A stretch of DNA of 64,000 bases from Thermoanaerobaculia bacterium (GCA_030429235.1 JAUIDB010000002.1:1-64000); one strand, 5' to 3'; counted from the stretch's first letter, positions 8,354 to 17,800 are shown. Numbers and translations are program-made. Notes: generated from the sequence alone by a model not told the origin.

Positions 8354-9232
8354 ATGAGCAGACCATCACCATGCGTGGCGGAGAACGAACCGACGGACCG
8401 GATCCTGTACCAGAGTTCTCGCCTCACGATCGCGAACTTCCGTGTCGCGCCCCCCAGCCCTCGGTTTCGGCGGCCCGATCCGATCTCCAACCAGATCGTG
8501 GTGTTCCCGCGGGCGGCGGTGCGTCTGGCTCCCGCTTCGGAAGGCACCACCGAAGAGGTCGTCGATCCGACGGTTGTAACCCTCTATCGGCAGGGTCAAA
8601 GCTACCGACGCCGACCGATCGATGAGTCTCCCGACCGTTGCGATTGGTTCTCACTGCCGCCGGAAGCCTTCCGCGAGTTGTTGGGAGGCCACATGGAATC
8701 GACCTTCGATCGGTTCGTGCTCTCCTGCCCGATCAGCGTCTATACGGCCCAGCGCCGAATCGTGCGCTACCTGGAGGAGACTCCCAGCTCCCAGGTGGAT
8801 CCACGGGAGGTCGAAGAGGCGACGCTGGCCACGCTGCGACGCCTTTTTGCGGGCGCCATCTCAGGGCGCGCCGGGGTCGCGGCGGGGGCGGCGTGGTTGG
8901 TGCGTAAGGCCAAGGGGCGTCTCGCCGAAGCGACGGCCCCCCGCGGTCTCGAGGAACTGGCGCTCGAACTCGGCTGCTCCGTGGGGTACCTGTGCCGGGC
9001 CTTCCGCTCGGTGACCGGAGAGACCCTGCATGCCTGGCGCACCCGGCGGCGGCTCGCTCTCGCCCTGGAAGCGCTGGAGACGAGTTCGCTCTCTGGCGTG
9101 GCCCTGGACCATGGGTTCAGCAGCCACAGCCATTTCACCGAGGTGTTTCATCGGTGGGTGGGGACCACTCCCTCGGCGTATCGTCAGTCCGTGACGCGTC
9201 TACCGCGACTCCAGGGAGCCGCGGTGCTCTGA
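8354..9232 (+). CDS. AraC-family transcriptional regulator
   Basis: This 292-aa protein has a C-terminal double helix-turn-helix (residues about 190-285). It includes GLEELALELGCSVGYLCRAF (first HTH) and VALDHGFSSHSHFTEVFHRW (second HTH, with the family F-S-x-x-S-H-F-T-x-x-F-x-x-x-x-G-x-x-P-S signature ending VGTTPSAYRQ). The N-terminal half resembles a cupin-like sensing domain but has no residues I can assign to a ligand. The intergenic space to the divergent DUF1579-like gene is 161 bp, so that gene is the likeliest target; this is inference from position. Confidence 0.9.
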   Translation: MSRPSPCVAENEPTDRILYQSSRLTIANFRVAPPSPRFRRPDPISNQIVVFPRAAVRLAPASEGTTEEVVDPTVVTLYRQGQSYRRRPIDESPDRCDWFSLPPEAFRELLGGHMESTFDRFVLSCPISVYTAQRRIVRYLEETPSSQVDPREVEEATLATLRRLFAGAISGRAGVAAGAAWLVRKAKGRLAEATAPRGLEELALELGCSVGYLCRAFRSVTGETLHAWRTRRRLALALEALETSSLSGVALDHGFSSHSHFTEVFHRWVGTTPSAYRQSVTRLPRLQGAAVL

Positions 9233-9300
9233 CGGCAGGAGTACAATGGGCGCACAGATCGCACGTCGAACCGGCAAGGAAGGATGGCAGGAGGATGCAG

Positions 9301-9912
9301 ATGCGACGACTGGTTGAAGTGCTGAGTTTGATCGTAGTTTTTGCACTCGGTGGCTCGACGGCGTCGGCCGAGGGCGGATTCTCGGCCGGACTCCGGGTCG
9401 GTCAGTTCGAGGGAACGGGTTCCCCCGACACCTTCGACGCGGTGTACGGAGGCGATCGCATGACCCAGATCGGGCTCGATCTTCGCTATCGCACGGCAGG
9501 GTCGTTCATGCTGCAGTTGGCCGCCGATCACGGGACCCTCGACGGCGAGTACGTCGTGATCGGCCCGGGAGGTGCGCAGCCCACCGGGACGACCAGTGAG
9601 CTGACCATGACGCCGATCCACTGTACGTTCGCTTGGACGTTCGGCGGTCCTGGACTCGGCTTCTATCTTGGGGCCGGACCCACCTACCTCGATTGGGAAG
9701 ATACCAGCAGTTTCGAGACTGTTTCGGGCAGCGAGGTCGGCTACCACGCCGTACTCGGGGTGGAACACCACTTCCGACGCTCCTTCGTCGGGGGTGAGGT
9801 GCGCTACTCGTCGATCGGCGACGCCATTGGGCAGGGGGGAGCGTCCGCCTTCTTCGGCGAGGACGATCTCGGAGGCCTGGGGCTGCACTTGGTTCTCGGC
9901 TACGGATTTTAG
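9301..9912 (+). CDS. Small outer-membrane beta-barrel protein
   Basis: The 203-aa product has a signal peptide (MRRLVEVLSL through STASAEGG) and alternating aromatic/hydrophobic strands (GLDLRYRTAG, LGFYLGAGPTYLDW, GLHLVLGYGF). It ends in Phe, as is usual for barrels recognised by the BAM complex. This resembles OmpX/OmpA-type 8-strand barrels in length. The start is set by GGAGG exactly 6 nt before the ATG at 9301; the ATG at 9295 overlaps that ribosome-binding site and is less likely. A TACAAT at 9242-9247 is a possible -10. Function beyond the fold is unknown. Confidence 0.8.
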   Translation: MRRLVEVLSLIVVFALGGSTASAEGGFSAGLRVGQFEGTGSPDTFDAVYGGDRMTQIGLDLRYRTAGSFMLQLAADHGTLDGEYVVIGPGGAQPTGTTSELTMTPIHCTFAWTFGGPGLGFYLGAGPTYLDWEDTSSFETVSGSEVGYHAVLGVEHHFRRSFVGGEVRYSSIGDAIGQGGASAFFGEDDLGGLGLHLVLGYGF

Positions 9913-10131
9913 ATCTGGCCGGACCCTGGGTGGCCTCGGTAGGGTGAGGAGGCTGAGAGCGCGAGTCGCCCCAGCCGACGGAACGGATTGGTTTGGCCGA
10001 GGAAGAGCGGCTCGCGTGAGAGGTGCCCTCGTGGTCAGCGACTTCGAGGGGCGGAGAGGCGGGAAATGCGCCGGCAGCCAATCGCCACCGGCGGTTCCCG
10101 GGCTCCTGAAATGGGAGGGGGCAGGCCACAC

Positions 10132-10170
10132 CTAAGGCGTGGCGGCAAACCCTCCGAGGGGTCGCCTTAG
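10132..10170 (-). other. Stem-loop at the end of the HU gene
   Basis: CTAAGGCG (10132-10139) and CGCCTTAG (10163-10170) can pair, with a small inner ACCC/GGGT helix. The arm includes the HU stop codon. There is no T-run on either strand, so it may be a termination or RNA-stability element. Confidence 0.35.
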
Positions 10171-10460
10171 TCGGCGACGCGGTCCTTGAGACCCTTACCG
10201 GCCTTGAAGAAGGGGTACTTCTTGGCCGCGATGGTGATGGTCTCACCGGTAGCGGGGTTGCGACCCTGGCGGGCGGCACGATCCTTGGTACCGAAGGTAC
10301 CGAAGCCAGGAATCTGGACCTTACGGCCAGCGTCGAGCTCGATGGCGATGATGCCGGTGCCCGGGGCGGTGTCGAAGATGCAGGAGATGATCTCCTGGGC
10401 CTTCGCCTTCGGCAGGTCGCACTTGTGAGCGAGCTTCTCGGCCATTTCGGTCTTGTTCAT
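10167..10460 (-). CDS. hup: HU/IHF-family nucleoid DNA-binding protein
   Basis: This 97-aa protein is the length of HU. The N-terminal dimerisation helices (MNKTEMAEKLAHKC...) are followed by the family signature IPGFGTFGTKDRAARQGRNP around residues 50-70, with Pro in RNPATGE at the tip of the DNA-bending arm. It would bend and compact DNA as a homodimer. The ATG at 10460 has a GAGGAG ribosome-binding site 7-8 nt upstream. It is divergent from pfkA with 205 bp between the starts. A Cys at about position 14 and another near 27 are unusual for HU but outside the arm. Confidence 0.95.
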   Translation of the reverse strand: MNKTEMAEKLAHKCDLPKAKAQEIISCIFDTAPGTGIIAIELDAGRKVQIPGFGTFGTKDRAARQGRNPATGETITIAAKKYPFFKAGKGLKDRVAD

Positions 10461-10665
10461 GGATGTCTCCTCTAGTGATGGGTGGAAGTGAAGCGGGAGT
10501 GGATTAGAAGTACCCCTCCGCGAAGAGCTACTGTAGCAGCAAAGGACCCCCGTGGGGCAAGGTTTTTCTTGGGTTTTCGCGGTTTTGGGGACCACCGGGA
10601 CCGATTTCCCGAGATCGGAGTGTCGCGGATCTCGATCTGCTTGTGGAACGGGTAACATTGGGGTC

Positions 10666-11760
10666 ATGGATGCCGAGATTCGTCGTATCGCAATCAATAC
10701 CGGAGGAGGGGATGCTCCGGGTCTCAACGCTGTCATTCGGGCGACAGTTCTAGCGGCTCGGCGTCGGGGCTGGGAGGTCGTGGGCATCCGCAAGGGGTAC
10801 CACGGTTTGCTCCAAGGCGACGGCGTCATTCCGCTGCGGCGAGCCGACGTCCGCGGCATCGCCCACCAGGGCGGCACGATTCTCGGCACCACCAACCGTG
10901 GCAACCCCTTCGAATGGCCGATGCGTGAGTCGGACGGTAGCACCACTCTCTACGACCGCTCCGGCGAGGTCATGGAACGATTTCGCAACCTCGGCCTCGA
11001 CGCCCTGGTCGCCATCGGTGGTGACGGATCGATGAAGATCGCCAGCCGCTTCGCCGAACTGGGCATGCCGGTGGTGGGCGTCCCCAAGACGATCGACAAC
11101 GATCTGGAAGGGACGGTGACCACCTTTGGCTTCCACACCGCGGTGTCGATCGCCTCGGATGCCGTCGGTCGTCTGCACTCGACGGCCGAGGCCCACGATC
11201 GGGTCTTCGTCATCGAGGTGATGGGGCGCTACGCCGGCTGGATCGCATTGCATGCTGGGATCGCCGGCGGTGCGGACGCGATCCTGATCCCCGAGATTCC
11301 CTACTCGATCGAGTCGGTGTGCGAGAAGGTCCGTCAGCGCGAGATGCGCGGCCGCCACTTCTCCGTCGTGGTGATCGCCGAGGGAGCGAGGGAATCAGAG
11401 GGTGAGATCTCGACCCTGGGAGCCGCGGCGCCGGGAGAGGCGGTCCGCCTGGGAGGCGCCGGGCACAAGCTGGCGCAGGAGATCGGCCAACGCACGGGGA
11501 AGGAGACCCGCACGGTGGTTCTGGGCCACCTGCAACGCGCGGGTGGGCCCGTGGCCTACGACCGGGTCATCGCGCAGCGCTTCGGTGCCGCGGCCGTCAA
11601 GGTGATCGCTCGTCGAGAGTTCTCGGTCATGGTAGCCCTGGATCCTCCGGATATTCTCACCGTTCCCCTGTCGGAGGTGAGTGGCCGCATGAAGTGCGTA
11701 CCCCTGGACTCGGATACGGTCGAATCGGTGCGTGAGATGGGCATCTGCCTCGGCGATTGA
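10666..11760 (+). CDS. pfkA: 6-phosphofructokinase
   Basis: This glycolytic enzyme phosphorylates fructose 6-phosphate to fructose 1,6-bisphosphate. The 364-aa protein shows GGGDAPGLNAVIR at residues 13-25, AIGGDGSMKIA near 115, VPKTIDNDLEGT near 140 with the catalytic TIDND, and MGRYAGWIAL near 186. Gly at the GGDG position favours ATP as donor, whereas PPi-dependent enzymes carry Asp there; the Lys of PKTIDND is shared by PPi enzymes and by actinobacterial ATP-PFKs. So an ATP-dependent group III-type enzyme is the best reading. The start ATG at 10666 follows a TAACAT-like -10 by only a few bases, so the leader would be very short. Confidence 0.95.
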   Translation: MDAEIRRIAINTGGGDAPGLNAVIRATVLAARRRGWEVVGIRKGYHGLLQGDGVIPLRRADVRGIAHQGGTILGTTNRGNPFEWPMRESDGSTTLYDRSGEVMERFRNLGLDALVAIGGDGSMKIASRFAELGMPVVGVPKTIDNDLEGTVTTFGFHTAVSIASDAVGRLHSTAEAHDRVFVIEVMGRYAGWIALHAGIAGGADAILIPEIPYSIESVCEKVRQREMRGRHFSVVVIAEGARESEGEISTLGAAAPGEAVRLGGAGHKLAQEIGQRTGKETRTVVLGHLQRAGGPVAYDRVIAQRFGAAAVKVIARREFSVMVALDPPDILTVPLSEVSGRMKCVPLDSDTVESVREMGICLGD

Positions 11761-11773
11761 TCGGCGAAGGGAC

Positions 11774-12811
11774 TCAGTCGGTTGTCGCGGCTCCGCGCGA
11801 TCGGGCGGCAATCCGTTCCACCGCTTCCGCGTGTTCACGCGCCCAAGTGGAGGGGCCGAGGATGTCTCCATCCTCGATCATGGCCTGGGCGTGGCAGCGG
11901 CCGCAGTACGACAGCTTCTCGCAGCTGCGGCAGGTATGAAGATCGCGGGCTCGAATGTTGCGCACGAAGTTCAGCCACTTCGACTCGCGCCAGATCTCAC
12001 CGAACGATTTCTCGAGGACGCTGCCACCTGATCCGGGCAAGATATTGCAGGCCTGGACTTCGCCGGCGGAGTTGATCGAGGCGAAACGACTGCCGGCAGC
12101 GCAGAGCGGTCCGTCGCTGACCACTCCGTCGATCGAACAGCCCGAGTGGGGGCCGCCGTAGTACGTTTCGAGGTCCCGCTCCGGGACCCGCACTCCCAAT
12201 GGCGTGAGATCCCCGTCTTTGCGGGGCACGATCTTGCCGAACGAGAGGAAGCCGGCGCCGATCGACGCGGCGTAGGCGGCGACCTCGTCGACCTGCCGGT
12301 AGTTGTGGGTCATGAGCGGCATCTTGAGAATCGTCTCGATTCCACGACTTCGTACCCGCTCGATGCCGGCGATCGTGCGCTCGAAGGAGCCCGGACGTCG
12401 GGTGACCGCTTCGAAGGTCTCGGCGCGGACGGAGTACAAGCTGATCTCCATCGTGCAGTGGAGACTGGCGATCTGGTCGGCGATGGCCTCGTCGATCCGA
12501 TAGCCGTTGGAGAACAGCCGAAGGCTGAAACCCAGCTGACGGGCGCGTTGTGCGATGGGGTACCAATCGCGCCGCAAAAAGATCTCGCCCCCGGTGAGCG
12601 TCAGGTAGAAGGTACCGGTGTCGGCCAGTTCTTCGAGCAGAGTCATCACCCGGGCGGTCGGCATCCGGTCTGGGGCCTGGAAGTCCGGGATGTAGCAGTG
12701 TTCGCACCGGTAGTTGCAGTGGTGCGTGAGCTCGAGCGAGACCTCGATCGGGATCGAGTTGCGGCTCGCCTCGACCAGCATGCGGGTGGCGGCCGGCATC
12801 GGGAAGCTCAT
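11774..12811 (-). CDS. Radical SAM/SPASM peptide-modifying enzyme
   Basis: The 345-aa protein has the radical SAM cluster motif CNYRCEHC (C32, C36, C39), GGE at about residue 75 for SAM binding, and a C-terminal SPASM region with CAAGSRF, CNILPGSG and CRSCEKLSYCGRC ligating auxiliary Fe-S clusters. PqqE, anSME and sactipeptide/ranthipeptide synthases share this layout. The start ATG at 12811 overlaps the stop of the upstream HprK-like gene by 4 nt (ATGA). It is the last gene of a five-gene minus operon with a PqqD-like gene two positions upstream. PqqD proteins hand peptide substrates to radical SAM enzymes, so this enzyme probably installs a crosslink or epimerisation on a ribosomal peptide. 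The chemistry cannot be predicted from sequence alone. Confidence 0.93.
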   Translation of the reverse strand: MSFPMPAATRMLVEASRNSIPIEVSLELTHHCNYRCEHCYIPDFQAPDRMPTARVMTLLEELADTGTFYLTLTGGEIFLRRDWYPIAQRARQLGFSLRLFSNGYRIDEAIADQIASLHCTMEISLYSVRAETFEAVTRRPGSFERTIAGIERVRSRGIETILKMPLMTHNYRQVDEVAAYAASIGAGFLSFGKIVPRKDGDLTPLGVRVPERDLETYYGGPHSGCSIDGVVSDGPLCAAGSRFASINSAGEVQACNILPGSGGSVLEKSFGEIWRESKWLNFVRNIRARDLHTCRSCEKLSYCGRCHAQAMIEDGDILGPSTWAREHAEAVERIAARSRGAATTD

Positions 12812-13686
12812 GCCGCGACCTTGGTCGACCGAGTGAGAAAGCTCCAGATGTCGGGGGTCGGAGCGAAGGAGAGTTCCCAACTCGGTACGCGGGTGACGAG
12901 ATCGCTCAGTTGGTCGAAGAGACGCCGGTGGCTCGCTGGGTTCGGAGGGGGCCACAGAACCTCACGGGCCAGCCGCCGGAGGGCTTGCGATGCCGCGAGG
13001 CGCCGGGTTCGGTGGTGCGGCGCCTGTCGCAGGAGGTGGATCCCGACGAGCGGCGCCTGGGCCGGCCGCGAGGCGGAGTAGGGCAGACTGTGGACGATCG
13101 GTACCTCGGGCCGCAGGTCGATCGCCACGACCTCGTCGGCGATGGCGTGGTCTCCACAGAGACGGGCCAGCGTCGACTTGCCGATGCCCGAGGGACCACT
13201 GGCGATCCAGGCGCTCGGTGGGGGAGCTTCACGGACCAGCGCCGCCGCGTGCAGCAGGGGGCCATGGCACCAGGCCGCGGGGAGGAGAATCTCGAGCAGA
13301 TGGTCGATCGGGTAGAGCGCGGCCGGGCCGTAGACGCGAACCGAAGTCTCAGGCGCATCCGCTTGAGGTGTAGCTAGTTCGATCCGGAAGCTCTTCCCGA
13401 TGAGTTCGTCCACCGCTTCCGCGCCTGCGGAGTCGCCGGACGTCGGTCTCCACTGCGTGGGCTCGCGGACCACCGCCAATGGTGACCCGAGTTCGTTCGG
13501 GATGCCACCGGTTTCGATCCAGCGGACCCGCGCCGTGGCCGCGACGGGATCGGCCAACCGATCGTGGTAGCGACACCGCAGGAGTTCGAGACAGGCCTGC
13601 GGGCCCTCGAAGGCGACGCAGACGGGGCCAAAGGCGACGGCTACCGAGTCCGAAGCGACCGTCACTGGAAGGGAAAACCGACGCAT
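12808..13686 (-). CDS. HprK-like P-loop protein of a peptide-modification operon
   Basis: The 292-aa protein has a Walker A motif SGPSGIGKSTLARL near residue 167 and an acidic strand DEVVAIDL about 20 residues later, as in the C-terminal domain of HPr kinase/phosphorylase. It lacks the N-terminal HPrK domain and no HPr gene is nearby. HprK-like proteins recur in RiPP clusters with PqqD-type proteins; in some lasso clusters they phosphorylate the peptide, elsewhere their role is open. The ATG at 13686 has AGGG 6 nt upstream and overlaps the PqqD-like gene by 25 nt. A GTG at 13665 would give a 4-nt GTGA overlap but has no ribosome-binding site. The radical SAM gene follows by ATGA overlap. Confidence 0.78.
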   Translation of the reverse strand: MRRFSLPVTVASDSVAVAFGPVCVAFEGPQACLELLRCRYHDRLADPVAATARVRWIETGGIPNELGSPLAVVREPTQWRPTSGDSAGAEAVDELIGKSFRIELATPQADAPETSVRVYGPAALYPIDHLLEILLPAAWCHGPLLHAAALVREAPPPSAWIASGPSGIGKSTLARLCGDHAIADEVVAIDLRPEVPIVHSLPYSASRPAQAPLVGIHLLRQAPHHRTRRLAASQALRRLAREVLWPPPNPASHRRLFDQLSDLVTRVPSWELSFAPTPDIWSFLTRSTKVAA

Positions 13687-14123
13687 TGATCGCCCTGACC
13701 AGGCATGAAGCCGCAGCTCCTCCCCGGTTGGGCCACGGCCTCCAGGCCCTCCTCCCAGACGAGTCGCGGTGGAAACTCCGACTCGGCGGGGAACTCCGGT
13801 AGCGGAATCGGTTCGACCTCGGTTTCGGATGGGCCGGCCGCGACCAGGTCACGTGCCGCGAGAACGACCAGAAACTCCGAGATCGAGGCGCTACGCCGCT
13901 CGACGTCGCCGCCGGCCTCGGAGGCGCAGAGCACTAGATCGTCAGCCGTGCGTCGACCGTCGAGCAGGTGCCAGAGGTAACCCGCCAGAGGGTCGAGACC
14001 GTAGAACGCCTTGCTGCGTAGGTCGACGAGCACGGTCTCTCCGGCGACCGCCCTCCAGGCGACGTGCTCGGCGCGGCGCCAAGCTCCGGTCGGGGGTGCG
14101 GTCGTCTCCGGCGAGGCACTCAA
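13662..14123 (-). CDS. PqqD-like peptide-binding protein with Cys-containing C-terminal tail
   Basis: Residues about 18-95 form a PqqD-type RiPP recognition element: ETVLVDLRSKAFYGLDPLAGYLWHLLDG is its usual beta-strand, turn and helix core (seen at residues 28-55), followed by a second helix pair ending RDLVAAG. After a Glu/Pro linker comes a tail FPPRLVWEEGLEAVAQ, then SCGFMPGQGDQC and VGFPFQ, with two Cys spaced C-x9-C. PqqD proteins normally end after the RRE, so this tail looks like a leader-plus-core peptide fused to its own recognition domain. That is inference. The start is a TTG at 14123 overlapping the upstream stop (TTGA), so translation is coupled to the secreted protein gene. The stop lies 25 nt inside the HprK-like gene. 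Confidence 0.8.
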   Translation of the reverse strand: MSASPETTAPPTGAWRRAEHVAWRAVAGETVLVDLRSKAFYGLDPLAGYLWHLLDGRRTADDLVLCASEAGGDVERRSASISEFLVVLAARDLVAAGPSETEVEPIPLPEFPAESEFPPRLVWEEGLEAVAQPGRSCGFMPGQGDQCVGFPFQ

Positions 14124-14791
14124 GGCAGACTCCAGGCGCCGGTATCTCCGGACTCGAAGTCGTCAGCGAAGAGTGGGATCGAGCTGGTGGGGAGGGCGAC
14201 CAAGACGAACGACTCCGCCGGGCCGCAGGGAGTCGTCGCCTGGTCCAGGTAGGGCGTGACGGTCCAGGTCCCGTAGAGGGAGCTGTGGACGATCGCGGTA
14301 CCGGCGACCGGCAGGGTCGCCGTGGCAGTGGGTGGACCCTCCGCGGCCAAGGTCTGGACCGGGAGGGCTCGCGGGTACCCCGCGACGGCGCGGGCCGTAG
14401 GCGCTGGTTGGCTACTGATCGGAAGGTCGATCCACTGGTACAGGTGGCCGCTCGGTGTTTCGAATCGGAGGCGGAGTAGATGGTCGCCGACCCTCTGGGC
14501 GGAGCTCAGTGTCGTCTCGACGTGCAAATCCAGAATCTCCGTCACCAGATACTCTCCATTCGGTCCCGGACTTCCTTGCGGTGAACTCACCGTTGTCGAG
14601 GGACAGGCCGTACCTCCGGCCGCGTTGGGTTGCGGGGTGCTTTCGACGGTGAACACCCGGTTGAGGCTCATAGGGTCGAGGTTCGGGGTGAGCTGCGGCT
14701 TGTCCTGGGCGTGGGTGGCGGCCGCGGTGCTCACCATCAACAAGCTCAACAGGATGGTGTTCCAGAAGGGGGTCGTGTCGTATCGCTTCAT
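14120..14791 (-). CDS. Secreted protein with C-terminal FESGDTGAWS motif
   Basis: The 223-aa protein has a signal peptide (residues 1-28, ending THAQD) and an otherwise beta-rich, low-charge body with a Cys pair (TACPST and TPCGPAES). Its last 17 residues carry LFADDFESGDTGAWS. Very similar DxFESGxTxxWS endings occur on many exported proteins of Acidobacteria and some Proteobacteria, where they behave like a C-terminal tag of unknown purpose; this rests on memory of the pattern, not a search. The gene starts 10 nt after the giant protease stop, with a GAGG ribosome-binding site, and its TGA overlaps the TTG of the PqqD-like gene. Its place between protease and peptide-modification genes suggests one functional unit. 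Confidence 0.72.
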   Translation of the reverse strand: MKRYDTTPFWNTILLSLLMVSTAAATHAQDKPQLTPNLDPMSLNRVFTVESTPQPNAAGGTACPSTTVSSPQGSPGPNGEYLVTEILDLHVETTLSSAQRVGDHLLRLRFETPSGHLYQWIDLPISSQPAPTARAVAGYPRALPVQTLAAEGPPTATATLPVAGTAIVHSSLYGTWTVTPYLDQATTPCGPAESFVLVALPTSSIPLFADDFESGDTGAWSLP

Positions 14792-14801
14792 GTCGGTCGC
14801 C

Positions 14802-17800
14802 TCAGAGTGGGGGGGTCACGCTGTACACCGCGCCGGAATCGCTCCCGGCGTAGAGCGTCGTGCCGTCGAAGGAGGGGCGACCGATCACGGCGGTGCCGTC
14901 TCCGAGTTGTACCGAGGTCGATCCGCCGGTCGCGAGGTCGACTTCGTAGAAACGACCGTTGTTGGCGCCGACGTAGAGGAAAGCCCCCGGGGGAAGCACC
15001 GGGCTCGAGGGGCCGGGTACTGCCGTCGTGGACCAAAGCAGCGTATCTGTATCGCCGGCGAAGCCCAGACCCCAGACCCGGTTGGTGGTACTGAAGAAGA
15101 GGCGTTGGCCTGGCCGGTCGATGACCATTCCGTTCTTGACCGGTCCGTCGCCGGTGTCGAAGTTCCACAACAACGCCCCATTGGCCTCGTCTCGACCCTG
15201 GACCCCACCTTCGTTGTTCCCGATGTAGACCCGGCCGTTCCATAGGCTGACGTTGCCGTCGATCTCGCCGGCGTCGACGCTCCAGTGGGACGCCGCAGAG
15301 GCACCGGTGAAGTTGATCGCCCACAGAGTGTTGGGACTACCTCCCGCCCGGCGGCGGCTGGTGAAGTAGAGCCGCGTGTTGGCGTAGTCGACCCAGGCGG
15401 CACCGCTGATGATGCCGATCGCGCTGGCCCCTCCTCCGTTGTCGAAGGTCCAGGCAATCGAACCGTCGTTGAGGTTGAGGGCGTGCACGGCGCTGGCCCC
15501 GCCGGCGTTCCGAGTCCCGGCAAAGACCAGGTCGAAGGCCCCGCCGTAGACCGTCAACATCGCCGTCGGTGAACCCTGAATCATGCCTCCGAGATCGGGG
15601 CTGGCCCAGATCTGTTGACCGGTCTCGGCGTTGACCGCGTAGACCCGCTGATCCTGCGAACCGAGCAGGGCGATCTTGGTGGCTCCGCCCGGTCCCGGTG
15701 CTGGCAAGGGGAGAATCGTCGGGCGTCCCTGGGACGGAGCTCCCATGGTGAGAGGCTGCCACTGCGGGGCCGGTCCGGGCCAGTCACCGCCACCGGTTCC
15801 CGGATTCATCGAATGCAAGGTGCGATCGTTGCTCGCCACGTACACCGAGCCGATCCCCGGACCGCTCGTCGCCGAGGCAGCGGTGGCGTAGGCCCACTTC
15901 GTTTCGGCCGTGTTGTCGAAGGGCAGCGCTTCCACGACTCGTCGGGCGGAGGAGTTGCCATCGGCATCGACCAGGAAGGCGGAGTAGAAGTAGTCGTCGT
16001 CGTTGGTCAGACCGCCGTGGGTCCAGGTACCGTAGCTACCGTCGACACAAGCCGTGGTCGTGCCAGCGTTGCCTCCGGTATGGCTGGTCGGGAAACTCGC
16101 CGGGTCCCACCGAACGACCACGTTGACCGGACCATTGAGGGAGCCCCCCAGGTCGCAGTCCAAGGGGTTCTGCCACTCGAGTTTGACCTGCTGGTCGGTG
16201 GACAGAGCGGTAAAGGCCGGGAGTTGAGCGGGGTCGTTGGTGCAGGCAGCGCCGGGTACATCGGCAGTCACCACAACATCGTCCAGGAACCAACCGTCAG
16301 CCGTGACAGTGCAGTCGGCGATGGTGGTGAAAGCGATTCGCAGGTCTTCACCCTGGCAGCCGTCACTGCCGGCGTCGATGGCGTCGCACACCGCGTCGAG
16401 ATCGACCTCGGTTGGGGTAAAGGAGGTGTCCGTGCCGGTGAAGATAGGAAGGCCGTTGGGGCCCAGCGTCACGGAGCATCCGGCCCATTGCGTCAGGTTG
16501 CCGTTGTAGGTCGTTCCCGAAATGATCATCGAAGGAGGCACGAAGGTGTAACTCGACCCGTCCAACGACACCGCTACGGCCGCGCCGTCCCAGTTGGTTT
16601 CGAACTGCCTTCGGTGCTCGAATTCGAGTCGAGTCGTCGTCGCTCCTGGGGGCACGGAGATGCCGGTCGTGCCGGCCGGTTGGGCGAAGTAGTACTGGTC
16701 CGTGTTGTAGTCGTCTGTACACGCGGTTCCGCCGAAACGGAAGATGTTGGTTCCGCTGTTGGCGGTGCAGGTCTGGACCCCGAGCCAACTCGTCGGCTGG
16801 ATGGCTGGAGGCGGCTGATAGAAACTACCGAGAACCCAATCGTCGATCGTGGGCGGAGTCGCGGCATCGAAGTTGTTCTCGTAGAGTGTCTGGACTCCGC
16901 CACCGGCACTCGGGAGGGCGCTGAGGTCGGTCGTGTTCGATTCCTCGAAGCCGTCAGCGCAGGCGCCACCTCCACCGAGGAGACTGTCCTCGGCGCGCAC
17001 CATGTATCGGTAGGTGGTGCCGCCGGTGACGTTGGTGTCTTCGTAGAAGAGGTTGGTGACGCAGGTCTGGTAGAGATCTCCCGCGTCGGGAGCACTTCCA
17101 TCGTCGGTACGGTAGACGTTGTAGACCGGCGTTCCCCCGCAGCTCGAACTGGCGGGATTCCACTCGACCCGCGCCTTGCATTCTGTTCCCAAGGCTCCGG
17201 CGAAGGTGACTCCGCCGAAGGTCGGGGGCACTGGATTGACGACATCGGTACCCGGCAGGGTGATGGTGCTACCGGCCGAGCAGGTCGGGTTGTTGGCTCG
17301 AACGTGGTACGTCTCGGCCACCCCTGGTGCCCCGCCGGCGTCGGTGTACGACAGTGTGGTCATGGGCAGGGTAGCGATCGGCGTGGCTCCGCGGTAAATC
17401 GTGAAGGTGCAGTCGTTGCCGGCGCAAGGGTTCTGCCAGTTCGACGGCGCGTTCCAGCTCAAAGCCACTCCGGTTTCGCGGCACGAATCCACGTCGGTGG
17501 CGCTCTGGATTCCACCGAAGACCGGTCCGTTGGCGACGTCGGTGATGGTAGTGGGGCTGCTGACGATCTCGGCCGTGGCCAGGCACCCGTTGGTCGCGAG
17601 GACGCGGTAGTGGTAGGGCTGGCCAGGGGTGGCTCCCGTGTCGACGAAGGGGGAGACACCGTCGGGGTCCACACCGGCCGAGGTCCAGGAGATGCCGTCG
17701 ACGGAGCGGAACACCTCGATCGTACCGGTGGGAGCTCCATCGCCCCAGTCGGATACGTCGGTCCAGGAGACCTGAATACCGACGTCGCAGGCGTCTAGAT

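Noticed and set aside
11774-14123. A lasso-peptide cluster
   Set aside because: No asparagine-synthetase-like cyclase or transglutaminase-like protease is present, and the tail lacks a clear lasso leader motif.
15615-17798. A 727-codon plus-strand open frame opposite the giant protease
   Set aside because: No domain, no ribosome-binding site and composition typical of an antisense shadow of a Thr/Gly-rich protein.
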